This document shows, piece after piece, positions 43,113 to 51,322 of a stretch of 64,000 nucleotides of DNA. The position numbers were made by a program, and so were the translations under genes. Every line of letters starts with the position of its first letter. The first letter of the stretch is position 1. The notes under the pieces were generated by a model, which ran no database searches, was not told the DNA's origin, and saw only the letters and a program-made list of their open reading frames with translations. Origin of the DNA: Chryseobacterium sp. 52. GTDB lineage: Bacteria > Bacteroidota > Bacteroidia > Flavobacteriales > Weeksellaceae. The stretch covers positions 1,592,001-1,656,000 of the forward strand of contig NZ_PEEX01000001.1 in assembly GCF_002754245.1 (NCBI RefSeq). The letters run 5' to 3'.

Positions 43113-43763
43113 TCAGTCAATAATGTGGTTTTCTAAGGCGTATTTTACAATTCCTACGGAATTTTTTGCGTTTAATTTTAAAAGAATTCTTTTGCGGTGG
43201 GTTTCTACGGTATTGATACTTATAAAAAGTTTTTCAGAAATATCTTTGCTGCTGAAACCGTCGCATATCAGTTTAAGGATCTCCATTTCTCTGCGCGTAA
43301 GCGGCTCTTTGATGTGAGGGTTAGGTTTTCCTTCCTCACTGCTGATAAAGTTGATCATTCTTTCCTTTGCATTGTCGCAGATGTAGATCTCGTTCAAAAG
43401 CAGAGCATTGATAGACTTTAGGAATTCATCGTATCTGCTGTTTTTGTCAAGATAGCTTTTTATGCCTTTGTTAAAAAGCTTCCGGATGTCAATCATATCA
43501 TAACTACTGCCTATGACAATAATTTTGATTCCTTTGTTTTTGGCGGTAATGTCTTCTACAAGTCTGAAAATGTCTGTAAGCATCAGCATATTGGAGCTTA
43601 AAACCAGAATTTCAGGAGGGTCTTCTTTTAATTGTTCAAATAAGGGTTCATAAGAATTACAAATGTCAATCGTGTTAAAAATTTTGCTCTGGGAGAGCAA
43701 TTTTGATAAACCTTCTGTATAGAGTAGTGGTTCATCAAAAAAGGTTAATCTCGGTTTCATCAT
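43113..43763 (-). CDS. LuxR/NarL-type regulator with atypical receiver domain
   Basis: A 216-residue regulator. The N-terminal receiver-like domain starts PRLTFFDEPLLYTEGLSKLL, but the phospho-acceptor strand reads PEILVLSSNM, with Ser where Asp is needed; the Thr/Ser (IVIGSS) and Lys (SYLDKNS) positions are kept. The C-terminal HTH is LTRREMEILKLICDGFSSKD then LFISINTVETHRKRILLKLN. It is probably controlled without phosphorylation. It is convergent with the curli-like operon, and CsgD of E. coli is also a LuxR-type protein with an atypical receiver, so it is a candidate curli regulator. Confidence 0.85.
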   Translation of the reverse strand: MMKPRLTFFDEPLLYTEGLSKLLSQSKIFNTIDICNSYEPLFEQLKEDPPEILVLSSNMLMLTDIFRLVEDITAKNKGIKIIVIGSSYDMIDIRKLFNKGIKSYLDKNSRYDEFLKSINALLLNEIYICDNAKERMINFISSEEGKPNPHIKEPLTRREMEILKLICDGFSSKDISEKLFISINTVETHRKRILLKLNAKNSVGIVKYALENHIID

Positions 43764-43988
43764 GGTTAGTTTTGTTTATATAAAAATATAAAAAAATCTT
43801 TACATTTTACATAAAAATAACAATTAATTGTAATTTATTACGTAATAAATGATTATAAAAACGAAATTTTATTGATTATTTGATAAATAATTCTCTTGTC
43901 GTGGAGTTTTGAATGATAATTTTAGAGTTATCATAGTTAAAACTCAATATTAGTAGGCTTTTTTGTGGAATTAAATTTATAATAAAAA

Positions 43989-44459
43989 TTATTTAACTAA
44001 CGCAGTAGGGATATGTTTTACCGGAAAATTCACCGATTGGGCAATAAAACAAAATTGACCTGCTTTATGATGAAGTTCCTTTGCTTTTTCAATCATTGAT
44101 GCTTCTGCTACAGTAACAACCGGGTGCAAGGTGACAGAGGTGAAATGCCCGCTTCCATTAGCTGTTTCAGTCATAATTCCGGTAGCTTCATCCGTATAGT
44201 CGGTGACAATGACACCTTCCTCGGAGCAGAAATGGAGATACCAGAGCATGTGGCAGGAAGAAAGTGAAGATAAAAACAGATCTTCCGGATTGTGCCTGGT
44301 TGCATCTCCACGGAATGCGGGATCAGAAGAGGCCTCAATAAGCGGCTTATTTTCAATATTGATGGTATGGCTCCTTTCATAATTTCTGTAGCTGCTGGTG
44401 CCTGTTCCTTTGTTTCCTGTCCAATGAATGGTGGTTTTGTAGTGGTGTTCTTTGCTCAT
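43989..44459 (-). CDS. OsmC family protein
   Basis: A 156-residue OsmC/Ohr-like peroxidase. The first Cys is in LFLSSLSSCHMLWYLHFCSE near residue 69 and a second Cys follows ten positions later (LHFCSEEG), a spacing as in YhfA-type OsmC proteins. The C-terminal HHKAGQFCFIAQSVNFPV is family-typical. It likely removes organic hydroperoxides. The gap 43764-43988 upstream of the LuxR gene has no gene and is very AT-rich. Confidence 0.9.
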   Translation of the reverse strand: MSKEHHYKTTIHWTGNKGTGTSSYRNYERSHTINIENKPLIEASSDPAFRGDATRHNPEDLFLSSLSSCHMLWYLHFCSEEGVIVTDYTDEATGIMTETANGSGHFTSVTLHPVVTVAEASMIEKAKELHHKAGQFCFIAQSVNFPVKHIPTALVK

Positions 44460-44493
44460 TCTGTAAATTTATTTTGTTTAAGCCTGAAAACAA

Positions 44494-44533
44494 AAAAAGT
44501 ATTTACTTAAATTTTAAGCAAATACTTTTTTAA
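44494..44533 (-). terminator. terminator after the delta-60 repeat protein gene
   Basis: AAAAAGTATTTACTTAA / TTAAGCAAATACTTTTT with one mismatch (44494-44510, 44514-44530), flanked by A/T-runs. Confidence 0.75.
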
Positions 44534-44557
44534 ATCAAATTTATGAAGTTCTATTTT

Positions 44558-45964
44558 TTAATTCTTGATCAGTTTTTTTGTTGAAATTTTCCCGTTCTCA
44601 AACGTTACTTTTGCGATGTAGATCCCTTTTGGTAGTCCGGAAATGTTTGAATTATTTTCTTTGACGATTTTTACAAGCTTTCCTTCCCCGGAATAGATCT
44701 CAATTTTGCTTATTTTTTCTTTTGTACTGAAAGTTAAATTTTGCTTAACAGGATTTTCGAAAGAAATACCGGTATTAATTTTTGTGACATCCGTTGTGGA
44801 TAATGTAGTATTATTAAGCAGATATTTTACAATAAATCCACTTCCATTTACGACAATATTATTGTTATTGATAGTCATTTCCTCAATTGAGTATACACTG
44901 GATGTTTCTGAATAATAACCAAAGCTGGAATCTACCGAACCATTTTGATTAAGTCTTGAAATAAAATAAGTAGGTGTAAAATCTCCTTCACCATTTCCAC
45001 CAATATAATAATAACCATTTTTTTCAACAATGCTTTGAATCCATGCACCTCCATTCATACCGGAATATGCTTGTAAGTTGTAATTAAACGTGTTATCAAG
45101 ACTTCCATCAGGATTTATTCTGAAAATTTCATCATTTTGGTTTGAGTAAACAATCTTGTTATTACTGTCTATCATTGCAGCGCCGGCATAACCCAGGTTA
45201 AAAGTCATTTGTAAAGTACCATTATTCCCAAAGCTTGTTATCGGCTGTCCTTCTGAATTAAATTTTTTAATGATACCATTAAGATTATTAGCGTCATTGA
45301 TATTAGAAATTGTAATGATGTTGGATTGATTATCAGTTAATACGAATGTTCCATTTACCGGATTCCCGGCTGTGACTACAGAACCGTTATCGCCAAAAGT
45401 AGTATCAACACTTCCATTGGTATTGATCCTGTAAATGTGATGCGAGGCTGTATTATTTGGACCTGAAATCATACCATGAACAATTATTTTGCCATTCTGT
45501 TGTAGAAGAAGCCCATAAGAACGGACATTTATATCACTGCTAATCGGGGGAATTATTGAAATACCACCTGTTCCAAAAGTAGGATCCAATTGGCCGTTTG
45601 GAAATATTCTGTAGATTATACCTCCCGTATTGTTGTAACCAAAAATGATTAGTTTTCCGTCTGTCTGTATTTTTAATTGATTTTGAAGAGTAAAATAGGG
45701 TAACTGAATCGTTCCGTTGTTCCCAAAAGTTGGATCTGGCATTCCATTGGGAGTAAGTCTGATTAAAAAAGATTCGTTACTATTTGGAGCACTGTAAGAT
45801 GAATAAATCCGGCCGACAGAATCTTGAGCCATTGACCAGGTATAATACATACCATTACCATAATCATAAATTCCGTTCGAAGCAAAAGTGGGGTCTTTAG
45901 AGATAATTTGCGCAAAAGCAGTCTGTACTGCAAGAAGCAGCACAAGAAATAAATTTTTTATCAT
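44558..45964 (-). CDS. delta-60 repeat surface protein with T9SS sorting domain
   Basis: A 468-residue secreted protein. After the signal peptide (MIKNLFLVLLLAVQTAFAQ) it has about seven delta-60 propeller repeats marked by DPTFGNNGTI, DPTFGTGGISI, DTTFGDNGS, TSFGNNGTL, DNTFNYN and DSSFGYY, each with a Gln/Asn-rich blade. The last 75 residues (ENPVKQNLTFS, ending GIYIAKVTFENGKISTKKLI) are a type A T9SS sorting domain. It should be surface-exposed; the ligand is unknown. Confidence 0.9.
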   Translation of the reverse strand: MIKNLFLVLLLAVQTAFAQIISKDPTFASNGIYDYGNGMYYTWSMAQDSVGRIYSSYSAPNSNESFLIRLTPNGMPDPTFGNNGTIQLPYFTLQNQLKIQTDGKLIIFGYNNTGGIIYRIFPNGQLDPTFGTGGISIIPPISSDINVRSYGLLLQQNGKIIVHGMISGPNNTASHHIYRINTNGSVDTTFGDNGSVVTAGNPVNGTFVLTDNQSNIITISNINDANNLNGIIKKFNSEGQPITSFGNNGTLQMTFNLGYAGAAMIDSNNKIVYSNQNDEIFRINPDGSLDNTFNYNLQAYSGMNGGAWIQSIVEKNGYYYIGGNGEGDFTPTYFISRLNQNGSVDSSFGYYSETSSVYSIEEMTINNNNIVVNGSGFIVKYLLNNTTLSTTDVTKINTGISFENPVKQNLTFSTKEKISKIEIYSGEGKLVKIVKENNSNISGLPKGIYIAKVTFENGKISTKKLIKN

Positions 45965-46000
45965 TTTTAGGTGTGTTTTAAGATGGCAAATATAATAAAA

Positions 46001-46027
46001 AAACCTCCGGAATTGCTCTGGAGGTTT
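46001..46027 (-). terminator. terminator after the ribonuclease gene
   Basis: AAACCTCC / GGAGGTTT hairpin right after the stop at 46038 on the minus strand. Confidence 0.65.
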
Positions 46028-46037
46028 AAATTTTGTT

Positions 46038-47597
46038 TTAATTAGAAAATTCTATCAATTCTTCTTTTTTCGAATTGTAAATCTTGTATTCTAAATATTT
46101 AAAAGAATCTCTTGGGATGATGGTTACCCATTTTTTGTATTTGATAAACCATTTCATCTGGATACTTTTGATGCCTTTAGTAAGGTAGGCTTCCACGAAA
46201 GGATGTACGTGCAGGAAAATCTTTCCTTTATCCTTTTGTATAATATTTCTGATGGTTTCTTCCATCCTTTCCACGATCACAATAGGAGCTACAATTTCTC
46301 CGTCTTTGTTCGGGTTTTCTTCTTTGGTCTCGATCTGCTTTTCCGGACGGTTTCTTTGTCTGGTGATCTGGATCAGTCCAAATTTGCTTGGTGGAAGAAT
46401 TTTGTGACGTGCTTTGTCACGTTTCATTTCTTCTTTCAGATGTTCAAACAGATCCCTTCTGTGTTCGGGGTTCTGCATATCGATGAAGTCGATTACAATG
46501 ATGCCTCCCATATCTCGGAGACGCAGTTGTCTGGCAATTTCAGTAGCTGCCATTTTGTTCACGTTAAGTGCGTGTTCTTTGTTGGCTGCATTTCCGGTGG
46601 TAATGTTGTTCCCGGAGTTGACGTCGATGACGTGAAGGGCTTCTGTGTGTTCTATCACGAGGTAAGCACCTTTTGAACTTGGAATATTAACGTGTTTTCC
46701 AAAACTCTGTTTGAGTTGTTTTTCAACGTTATAATATTCGAGAAGAGGAATGTGTGAATTGTAAAACTGGACAATATTCTTTTTTTCAGGGGCGATGACC
46801 TCCACATAGTTGGTCATTTCATCTACCATTTGCTCATCATCACAGATGATACTCACGAAATCCTGGTTGAAATTGTCTCTTAGAATAGCTGAAGCTTTGT
46901 CTTCTTCGCTTAAAACTCTTGCCGGAACTTTACTTTTCTGAATGTTTCTGAATGTACTTTCCCATTTTTGGATCAGCTGATTCATATCATTGTGAAGGTC
47001 TGCTACTTTTTTTCCTTCCGCAACTGTTCTTATGATCACTCCGAAACCTTCTGGTTTGATGCTGTCAATAAGGGTTTTCAATCTCTCTTTTTCCTCAGTC
47101 GTTCTGATTTTTTTGGAAATGGAAACTTTGTTGTCGAAAGGGATCAGGACCAGAAAACGTCCTGTCAGAGAAATCTGGGTAGAGATTCTGGGACCTTTTG
47201 TAGAAATGGGTTCTTTGGTGATCTGAAGCAGAACAAGATCATCTTTTACAATGACTTTTTCTACCGTTCCGTTTTTGTCTATTTCGGGTTGTATCTCGAA
47301 ATTTTTTAAGCTTGAAGTGCTCTGTTTTTTAGAAATAGTATCTTTTAAAAACTTTTTATAAGTGAGATACTGTGGTCCAAGATCCTGATAATGCAGAAAC
47401 GCATCCTTATCGTACCCAATGTTTACGAATGCGGCATTCAGGTTTGGGGCCAGTTTTTTTACTCTTCCTACAAACAGATCTCCAACTATAAATTCGCTTT
47501 TGTCCTCTTGCTCATGAAGTTCACATAGTCTTCCGTCTTCCAGCAGTGCAATCTTTGTAAGATCATCTTCATGCGAAACTATTAGTTCTTTCTTCAT
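46038..47597 (-). CDS. rng: ribonuclease E/G family protein (RNase G)
   Basis: A 519-residue endoribonuclease for rRNA and mRNA processing. Residues 35-130 are an S1 RNA-binding domain (VGDLFVGRVKKLAPNLNAAF, VNIGYDKDAFLHYQDL). The catalytic core has VIDVNSGN and GGIIVIDFIDM with the two Asp metal ligands, and RNRPEKQ. The length and lack of a long C-terminal scaffold favour RNase G. It lies upstream of nothing on its own strand up to the small AURKAIP1-like gene 230 bp away. Confidence 0.93.
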   Translation of the reverse strand: MKKELIVSHEDDLTKIALLEDGRLCELHEQEDKSEFIVGDLFVGRVKKLAPNLNAAFVNIGYDKDAFLHYQDLGPQYLTYKKFLKDTISKKQSTSSLKNFEIQPEIDKNGTVEKVIVKDDLVLLQITKEPISTKGPRISTQISLTGRFLVLIPFDNKVSISKKIRTTEEKERLKTLIDSIKPEGFGVIIRTVAEGKKVADLHNDMNQLIQKWESTFRNIQKSKVPARVLSEEDKASAILRDNFNQDFVSIICDDEQMVDEMTNYVEVIAPEKKNIVQFYNSHIPLLEYYNVEKQLKQSFGKHVNIPSSKGAYLVIEHTEALHVIDVNSGNNITTGNAANKEHALNVNKMAATEIARQLRLRDMGGIIVIDFIDMQNPEHRRDLFEHLKEEMKRDKARHKILPPSKFGLIQITRQRNRPEKQIETKEENPNKDGEIVAPIVIVERMEETIRNIIQKDKGKIFLHVHPFVEAYLTKGIKSIQMKWFIKYKKWVTIIPRDSFKYLEYKIYNSKKEELIEFSN

Positions 47598-47830
47598 TTT
47601 GTTATAAGATAAAAATTATTAAGATTATAGGAAACAGGCGTATTTTTTAGCAGATAAATAATATTAAATATAAGAATTTAGAATGAAATTGCTCTATCTT
47701 TTTAAAAATATCTGCAAAAGCTGTTGGTCCCCCGGAATCTTATAGTTGCAAACAAAAATATAGTCGGTGAACTTTAAAAAATTAAAACCACCAACTATAT
47801 TGTTATATTGTAAATCTCGAGAAAAAGAGA

Positions 47831-47920
47831 TTATTTTTTCTTATGTCTGTTTGCTCTTCTTCTTTTCTTTCTCTTGTGAGTTGCAACCTTGTGTCTTTTT
47901 CTTTTCTTTCCGCTTGGCAT
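47831..47920 (-). CDS. AURKAIP1/COX24-domain small basic protein, likely ribosomal (bS22-like)
   Basis: A 29-residue ORF too short for usual gene finding: MPSGKKRKRHKVATHKRKKR followed by RRANRHKKK. Its Lys/Arg/His-rich sequence is nearly the same in all Bacteroidota I know and matches the AURKAIP1/COX24 domain, which in mitochondria and as bS22 in mycobacteria binds the small ribosomal subunit. A ribosome role is inferred. It stands between rng and the HU gene, all on the minus strand. Confidence 0.85.
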   Translation of the reverse strand: MPSGKKRKRHKVATHKRKKRRRANRHKKK

Positions 47921-47963
47921 AATTTTAAATTTTTTAGTAACTAGTTAATATTCAGTTAATGTT

Positions 47964-48254
47964 TTATTTTACTGCGACTTTAGTTTTTACTTTCTCAACA
48001 AAAGATTTTGAAGGTTTGAAAGCAGGAATGTTATGAGCAGGAATCTCAATAGCAGTGTTCTTAGAAATATTTCTTCCTGTTTTAGCAGCTCTTGTTTTAA
48101 TGATAAAAGATCCAAAACCTCTTAGATAAACGTTATCCCCATTATACATAGAAGTCCTGATCTCCTGCATAAAAGCTTCTACAACTTTCTGTGTTTCATT
48201 CTTTTCTGTTCCCAACTTATTTGAGATGGTGTTTACCAATTCTGCCTTTGTCAT
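47964..48254 (-). CDS. HU family DNA-binding protein
   Basis: A 96-residue histone-like protein. TKAELVNTISNKLGTEKNET, the RGFGSFIIKTRAAKTGRN beta-arm region and AIEIPAHNIPAFKPSKSFVE follow the HU/IHF pattern; the beta-arm tip has IPAHNIPAF with the Pro that kinks DNA. It shapes the nucleoid. The C-terminal tail KVKTKVAVK is slightly longer than in E. coli HU. Confidence 0.95.
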   Translation of the reverse strand: MTKAELVNTISNKLGTEKNETQKVVEAFMQEIRTSMYNGDNVYLRGFGSFIIKTRAAKTGRNISKNTAIEIPAHNIPAFKPSKSFVEKVKTKVAVK

Positions 48255-48392
48255 TTCCTTTTTTAATTTTAAATTTTAGGTGTGCAAATTTAGTTAAAAA
48301 AATTGAATACTAGCAAATTAGTGGCAAAATATTTTTGTTTAAATAGTTGGAGTTTTTATGTTTACTCTATATTAAGATTGTATTAAATCTTC

Positions 48393-49064
48393 CTACATGC
48401 TCGAATTGTAGTAGCCATTTTCCACGCAGAAACGGATAAGATGGAGTTTTGTCTTCAGTCCAAGTTTTTCAGTAAGCCTGTTGATATACGTGTCTATGGT
48501 GCGTGCGCTCAGGTTCAGTTTTTCCGCAATTTCCTTGTTGCTGTAGCCTTCATAGCAGAATTTCATCAACTGAATCTCAGTAGGATTGAGCTCTTCCTGA
48601 CCCTTCTTTTGCCTTTCCATATAGTTCTGTACAGCCAGTGGCTGTTGTTCCCATTCTTTAGAATATTTTTCATAATCGAAACCTTCAGAAGCAATGCTGC
48701 CTTTGATAATATCTTTTATAATCGTACTCTTTTTCTGACAGTAGTAGATGTTGGGGACTTTAGAAAGAATCTCTGCCATATCTTCCTGATACGTATTGGA
48801 ATAAGTGACAATAGGAGTTTCTGTATTGTTTTTTCTGATATATTTTATAGCCTCTATCCCGCTTAATACAGGCATAAACAGCTCTATAATAAACACATCT
48901 TCCTGCCTCCTGTAGATTCTGTTCACAAGCTCATGCCCGTTGTTGCAGTCATTCAGAAGCATATAGAAGGGGTTTTCCATAAGGGTTTTGACCATGATCT
49001 TCTTGAAGTAGAAGTCACTGTCTGCTATAGAAAATCGCACTGTATTAGATAATAATTTACTCAC
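48393..49064 (-). CDS. LuxR/NarL-type regulator with Glu in the phospho-acceptor place
   Basis: A 223-residue regulator. Its receiver domain begins VRFSIADSDFYFKKIMVKTL, and the strand that should carry the phosphorylated Asp reads DVFIIELFMPVLSGIEAIKY, with Glu in that spot; Glu can mimic a phosphorylated state. The HTH is LNPTEIQLMKFCYEGYSNKE and LNLSARTIDTYINRLTEKL. It is divergent from the type VI operon (180 bp gap), so it is a natural candidate regulator of it. The tandem GTAGnnnnnCTAC sites before the tssD genes could be its target; this is inference. Confidence 0.87.
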   Translation of the reverse strand: MSKLLSNTVRFSIADSDFYFKKIMVKTLMENPFYMLLNDCNNGHELVNRIYRRQEDVFIIELFMPVLSGIEAIKYIRKNNTETPIVTYSNTYQEDMAEILSKVPNIYYCQKKSTIIKDIIKGSIASEGFDYEKYSKEWEQQPLAVQNYMERQKKGQEELNPTEIQLMKFCYEGYSNKEIAEKLNLSARTIDTYINRLTEKLGLKTKLHLIRFCVENGYYNSSM

Positions 49065-49152
49065 TTTTAATATCGATTTGGTGTCTGATATTTAAAATTC
49101 AGAGGCCTAATTTATGAAAAACTTATGAAAGTGGAAATTAAACTTAGGTTAA

Positions 49153-49168
49153 TTAGGGTTTTCCCTAA
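49153..49168. promoter_or_regulatory. small inverted repeat upstream of tssO
   Basis: TTAGGG-TTTT-CCCTAA lies in the 180-base gap between the divergent LuxR-type gene and tssO, about 77 bases before the tssO start. It may be a regulator site; no clear -7 box is seen near it. Confidence 0.35.
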
Positions 49169-49244
49169 ATTGCACTGGGGAAAATACGTATTGTGCATAA
49201 ATTTTTTTTTTTATATTTTCACAGGCCAAACAAATTGCAAAAAT

Positions 49245-49778
49245 ATGTCTTCTAATAGAGAAAAAAAATTGAACAAATCCGATGTCAGAATAGGCATTTG
49301 GAAGTTTATTCTGTCTTTTGCCGTTCTGTCCGTGGTGTCTTTTCTATGTTTATTTCTCTTTTTTAAAAGCTACAGTATACAGAGAGAGGGAATAACCAGA
49401 CAAGCGGATGCCTATAAAGAGCTGATGCTTCGAAGCGATGTTCTTAAGGCTCAGATCGATAAGGTTTTTGATCAGATGAACCAGCTTAAGATTAATAAGG
49501 TGGAGAATGATATGTTCCTCAGAACCAGAATTATGGATGATGTAAGAGAGGTGCAGAATATTATGGGAAAAGACAGTATTGATAATTTCAAGCACTATGC
49601 TGTTTTGATGAAACAGATACGCCCTATGCTGACTTTGAAAAATGATATTATACAGGAAGAATACAATAAGAAGATTGTCGTAAGGGATCTTCAGGAATGT
49701 ATGGATAAAGTAGGAAAAGCTAACAATCAGCTTAAAAAAGATCCTACAAGAAACTTTACAGGAAGAAAAAGAAGATAA
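49245..49778 (+). CDS. tssO: type VI secretion protein TssO
   Basis: A 177-residue inner-membrane protein of the Bacteroidota type VI system. The start at ATG 49245 (MSSNREKKLNKSDVRIG) gives a short cytoplasmic basic head, one membrane helix (FILSFAVLSVVSFLCLFLFF near residues 22-41) and a coiled-coil periplasmic part (DAYKELMLRSDVLKAQIDKV) with a basic tail. TssO is found only in subtype iii systems, where TssN/O/P/Q/R replace TssJ/L/M. It leads the operon tssO, tssO-like, PKD gene, tssR. Confidence 0.82.
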   Translation: MSSNREKKLNKSDVRIGIWKFILSFAVLSVVSFLCLFLFFKSYSIQREGITRQADAYKELMLRSDVLKAQIDKVFDQMNQLKINKVENDMFLRTRIMDDVREVQNIMGKDSIDNFKHYAVLMKQIRPMLTLKNDIIQEEYNKKIVVRDLQECMDKVGKANNQLKKDPTRNFTGRKRR

Positions 49779-49793
49779 TTAAAAAGAAAACAT

Positions 49794-50318
49794 ATGCAGG
49801 GACATATTACACTATCTAAAAAAGAAAGACATTATCAGTTCCTTTATCTGATACTGATGCTTGTAGCCGCTATGATATTCCTGGGGATTATCTTTTTAAA
49901 AGGATTTGATTCTCCATTCTCAGACGAAGACGTTAGAGGATTACAGAATCTTGAACAAAAAGCAGCTTTTGAAAGCCAGCAAAAAATCCTACAGCCTGTA
50001 ATGGACAGTACCTATACCATGATCAGCAAGATTTCAGATAAATCTCCGGAGCCTTTTGTAGAGGATAATATCATTAACGGCGTTAATGGTCTGGCAAGTC
50101 ATTTTCATGGAAACGATGTGATGGATATCAGGAAGGATGGGTATTCTCAGATTTCCAAATTCTATAAAATGTATTTTGATGACAAAAAAGTTATTTCTAC
50201 GACTTCAGAAGATATAAAAAGATTTCAGAAAGAGGTGGAAGATTGCAGAATTGGTTTTAAAAGCAAGCAGGATCATCTCTATGAAAGAGAAAATGCATTA
50301 AGGGCAAGGACCCAGTAA
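49794..50318 (+). CDS. type VI secretion TssO-like membrane protein
   Basis: A 174-residue protein built like the preceding one: short head KKERHYQFLYL, one membrane helix (LILMLVAAMIFLGIIFLKGF near residues 19-38) and a helical periplasmic domain ending in EDCRIGFKSKQDHLYEREN. It is 15 bases after tssO and likely a paralog that forms part of the same membrane complex. Whether it is formally TssO or TssP cannot be settled here. Confidence 0.72.
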   Translation: MQGHITLSKKERHYQFLYLILMLVAAMIFLGIIFLKGFDSPFSDEDVRGLQNLEQKAAFESQQKILQPVMDSTYTMISKISDKSPEPFVEDNIINGVNGLASHFHGNDVMDIRKDGYSQISKFYKMYFDDKKVISTTSEDIKRFQKEVEDCRIGFKSKQDHLYERENALRARTQ

Positions 50319-50364
50319 TCAAAGAAATAAACAAAAGGAATAAAACACATCACAATTATTAACT

Positions 50365-51273
50365 ATGAATTATTTTCAAAAAAACAAAAAGAACATTATT
50401 ATTGGTGTTATCGCAACGCTGCTCATTGCGGCACTCGTTGCGTTATGGCTACAGAAAAAAGTGATCCATTCTGCCGATGATATTGTAGGAGTAGTCTATC
50501 CTTCCTCATTGTCTGTAGGAGATACCCTTTTATTTGAGGATAAAACCCAGTTTGCAAAAACCAAGAGATGGAATTTTGGAGATGGGAGAACCTCTGATAA
50601 AAACACAGGGATCCACTTTTATGATAAACCGGGATATTATTCGGTAAGTTTGATTATTGATAATAAGTATACCAAGACATTTCCTGTCATGGTTTCTGCA
50701 AGATATCAAAAGTCAAAAGATAGTACAAAGACCGCTGCGACCATAGAAGCTGTAACACAGGCTATGCAGAATGAAAATGTACAGTTCCGTGCTGTTTCAG
50801 ATGCAGGAAAATTTGCATGGAAGTTTGGCGAAACAGGAAATACAGATGCCAAAGAGAAAATGGCTATTTACTCGTATAAAAAACCGGGAGACTACCGTGT
50901 TACTTTATATACAGACGAAAGCGAGGAACCTGTTTATCACATGATCAAGATTCTTCCGGCCTACAATTCTTTACAGGAAGATGAAGTAGCAGTAGAAGAT
51001 TCTTATAAAAAAATCGATGACGATTTCAAATACCACTTGCAGCAGATTGCTAACGGAAACAGTTTTAATATGCATTATAACTACCTTCTGAGAACGTATC
51101 TGTGTAACAACGAAAATACAGTGGTAAAAGTGAGTGACAGCAAAGCGAATAACTTCTATATGTACTGTGCAGGACTTCAGTTTGACAAAAACATTGTCAT
51201 CCAGAGTGTAAAAGTAAACTTAGATGATACACAGAACTGTGTAACAAAAGTAGATATAAACCAAAGCAAATAA
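50365..51273 (+). CDS. PKD-domain type VI secretion protein, probably TssP
   Basis: A 302-residue protein with one N-terminal membrane helix (NIIIGVIATLLIAALVALWL near residues 10-29) and a periplasmic part. Residues about 55-110 are a PKD fold (KRWNFGDGRTSDKNTGIHFY, GYYSVSLII) and a second copy follows at 148-195 (KFAWKFGETGNTDAKEKMAI). The C-terminal 100 residues (DDDFKYHLQQIANGNSFNMH) are of unknown fold with three Cys. Between TssO-like and TssR genes, it fits TssP of subtype iii systems. Confidence 0.72.
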   Translation: MNYFQKNKKNIIIGVIATLLIAALVALWLQKKVIHSADDIVGVVYPSSLSVGDTLLFEDKTQFAKTKRWNFGDGRTSDKNTGIHFYDKPGYYSVSLIIDNKYTKTFPVMVSARYQKSKDSTKTAATIEAVTQAMQNENVQFRAVSDAGKFAWKFGETGNTDAKEKMAIYSYKKPGDYRVTLYTDESEEPVYHMIKILPAYNSLQEDEVAVEDSYKKIDDDFKYHLQQIANGNSFNMHYNYLLRTYLCNNENTVVKVSDSKANNFYMYCAGLQFDKNIVIQSVKVNLDDTQNCVTKVDINQSK

Positions 51274-51322
51274 TAATATCTGGCATACCCGGATGTACAC
51301 CAATCATAAAAGATAAAATAGG

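Noticed and set aside
46203..47309. Long + strand frames opposite the ribonuclease gene
   Set aside because: They are antisense to clear S1 and RNase E/G motifs and show no own features.
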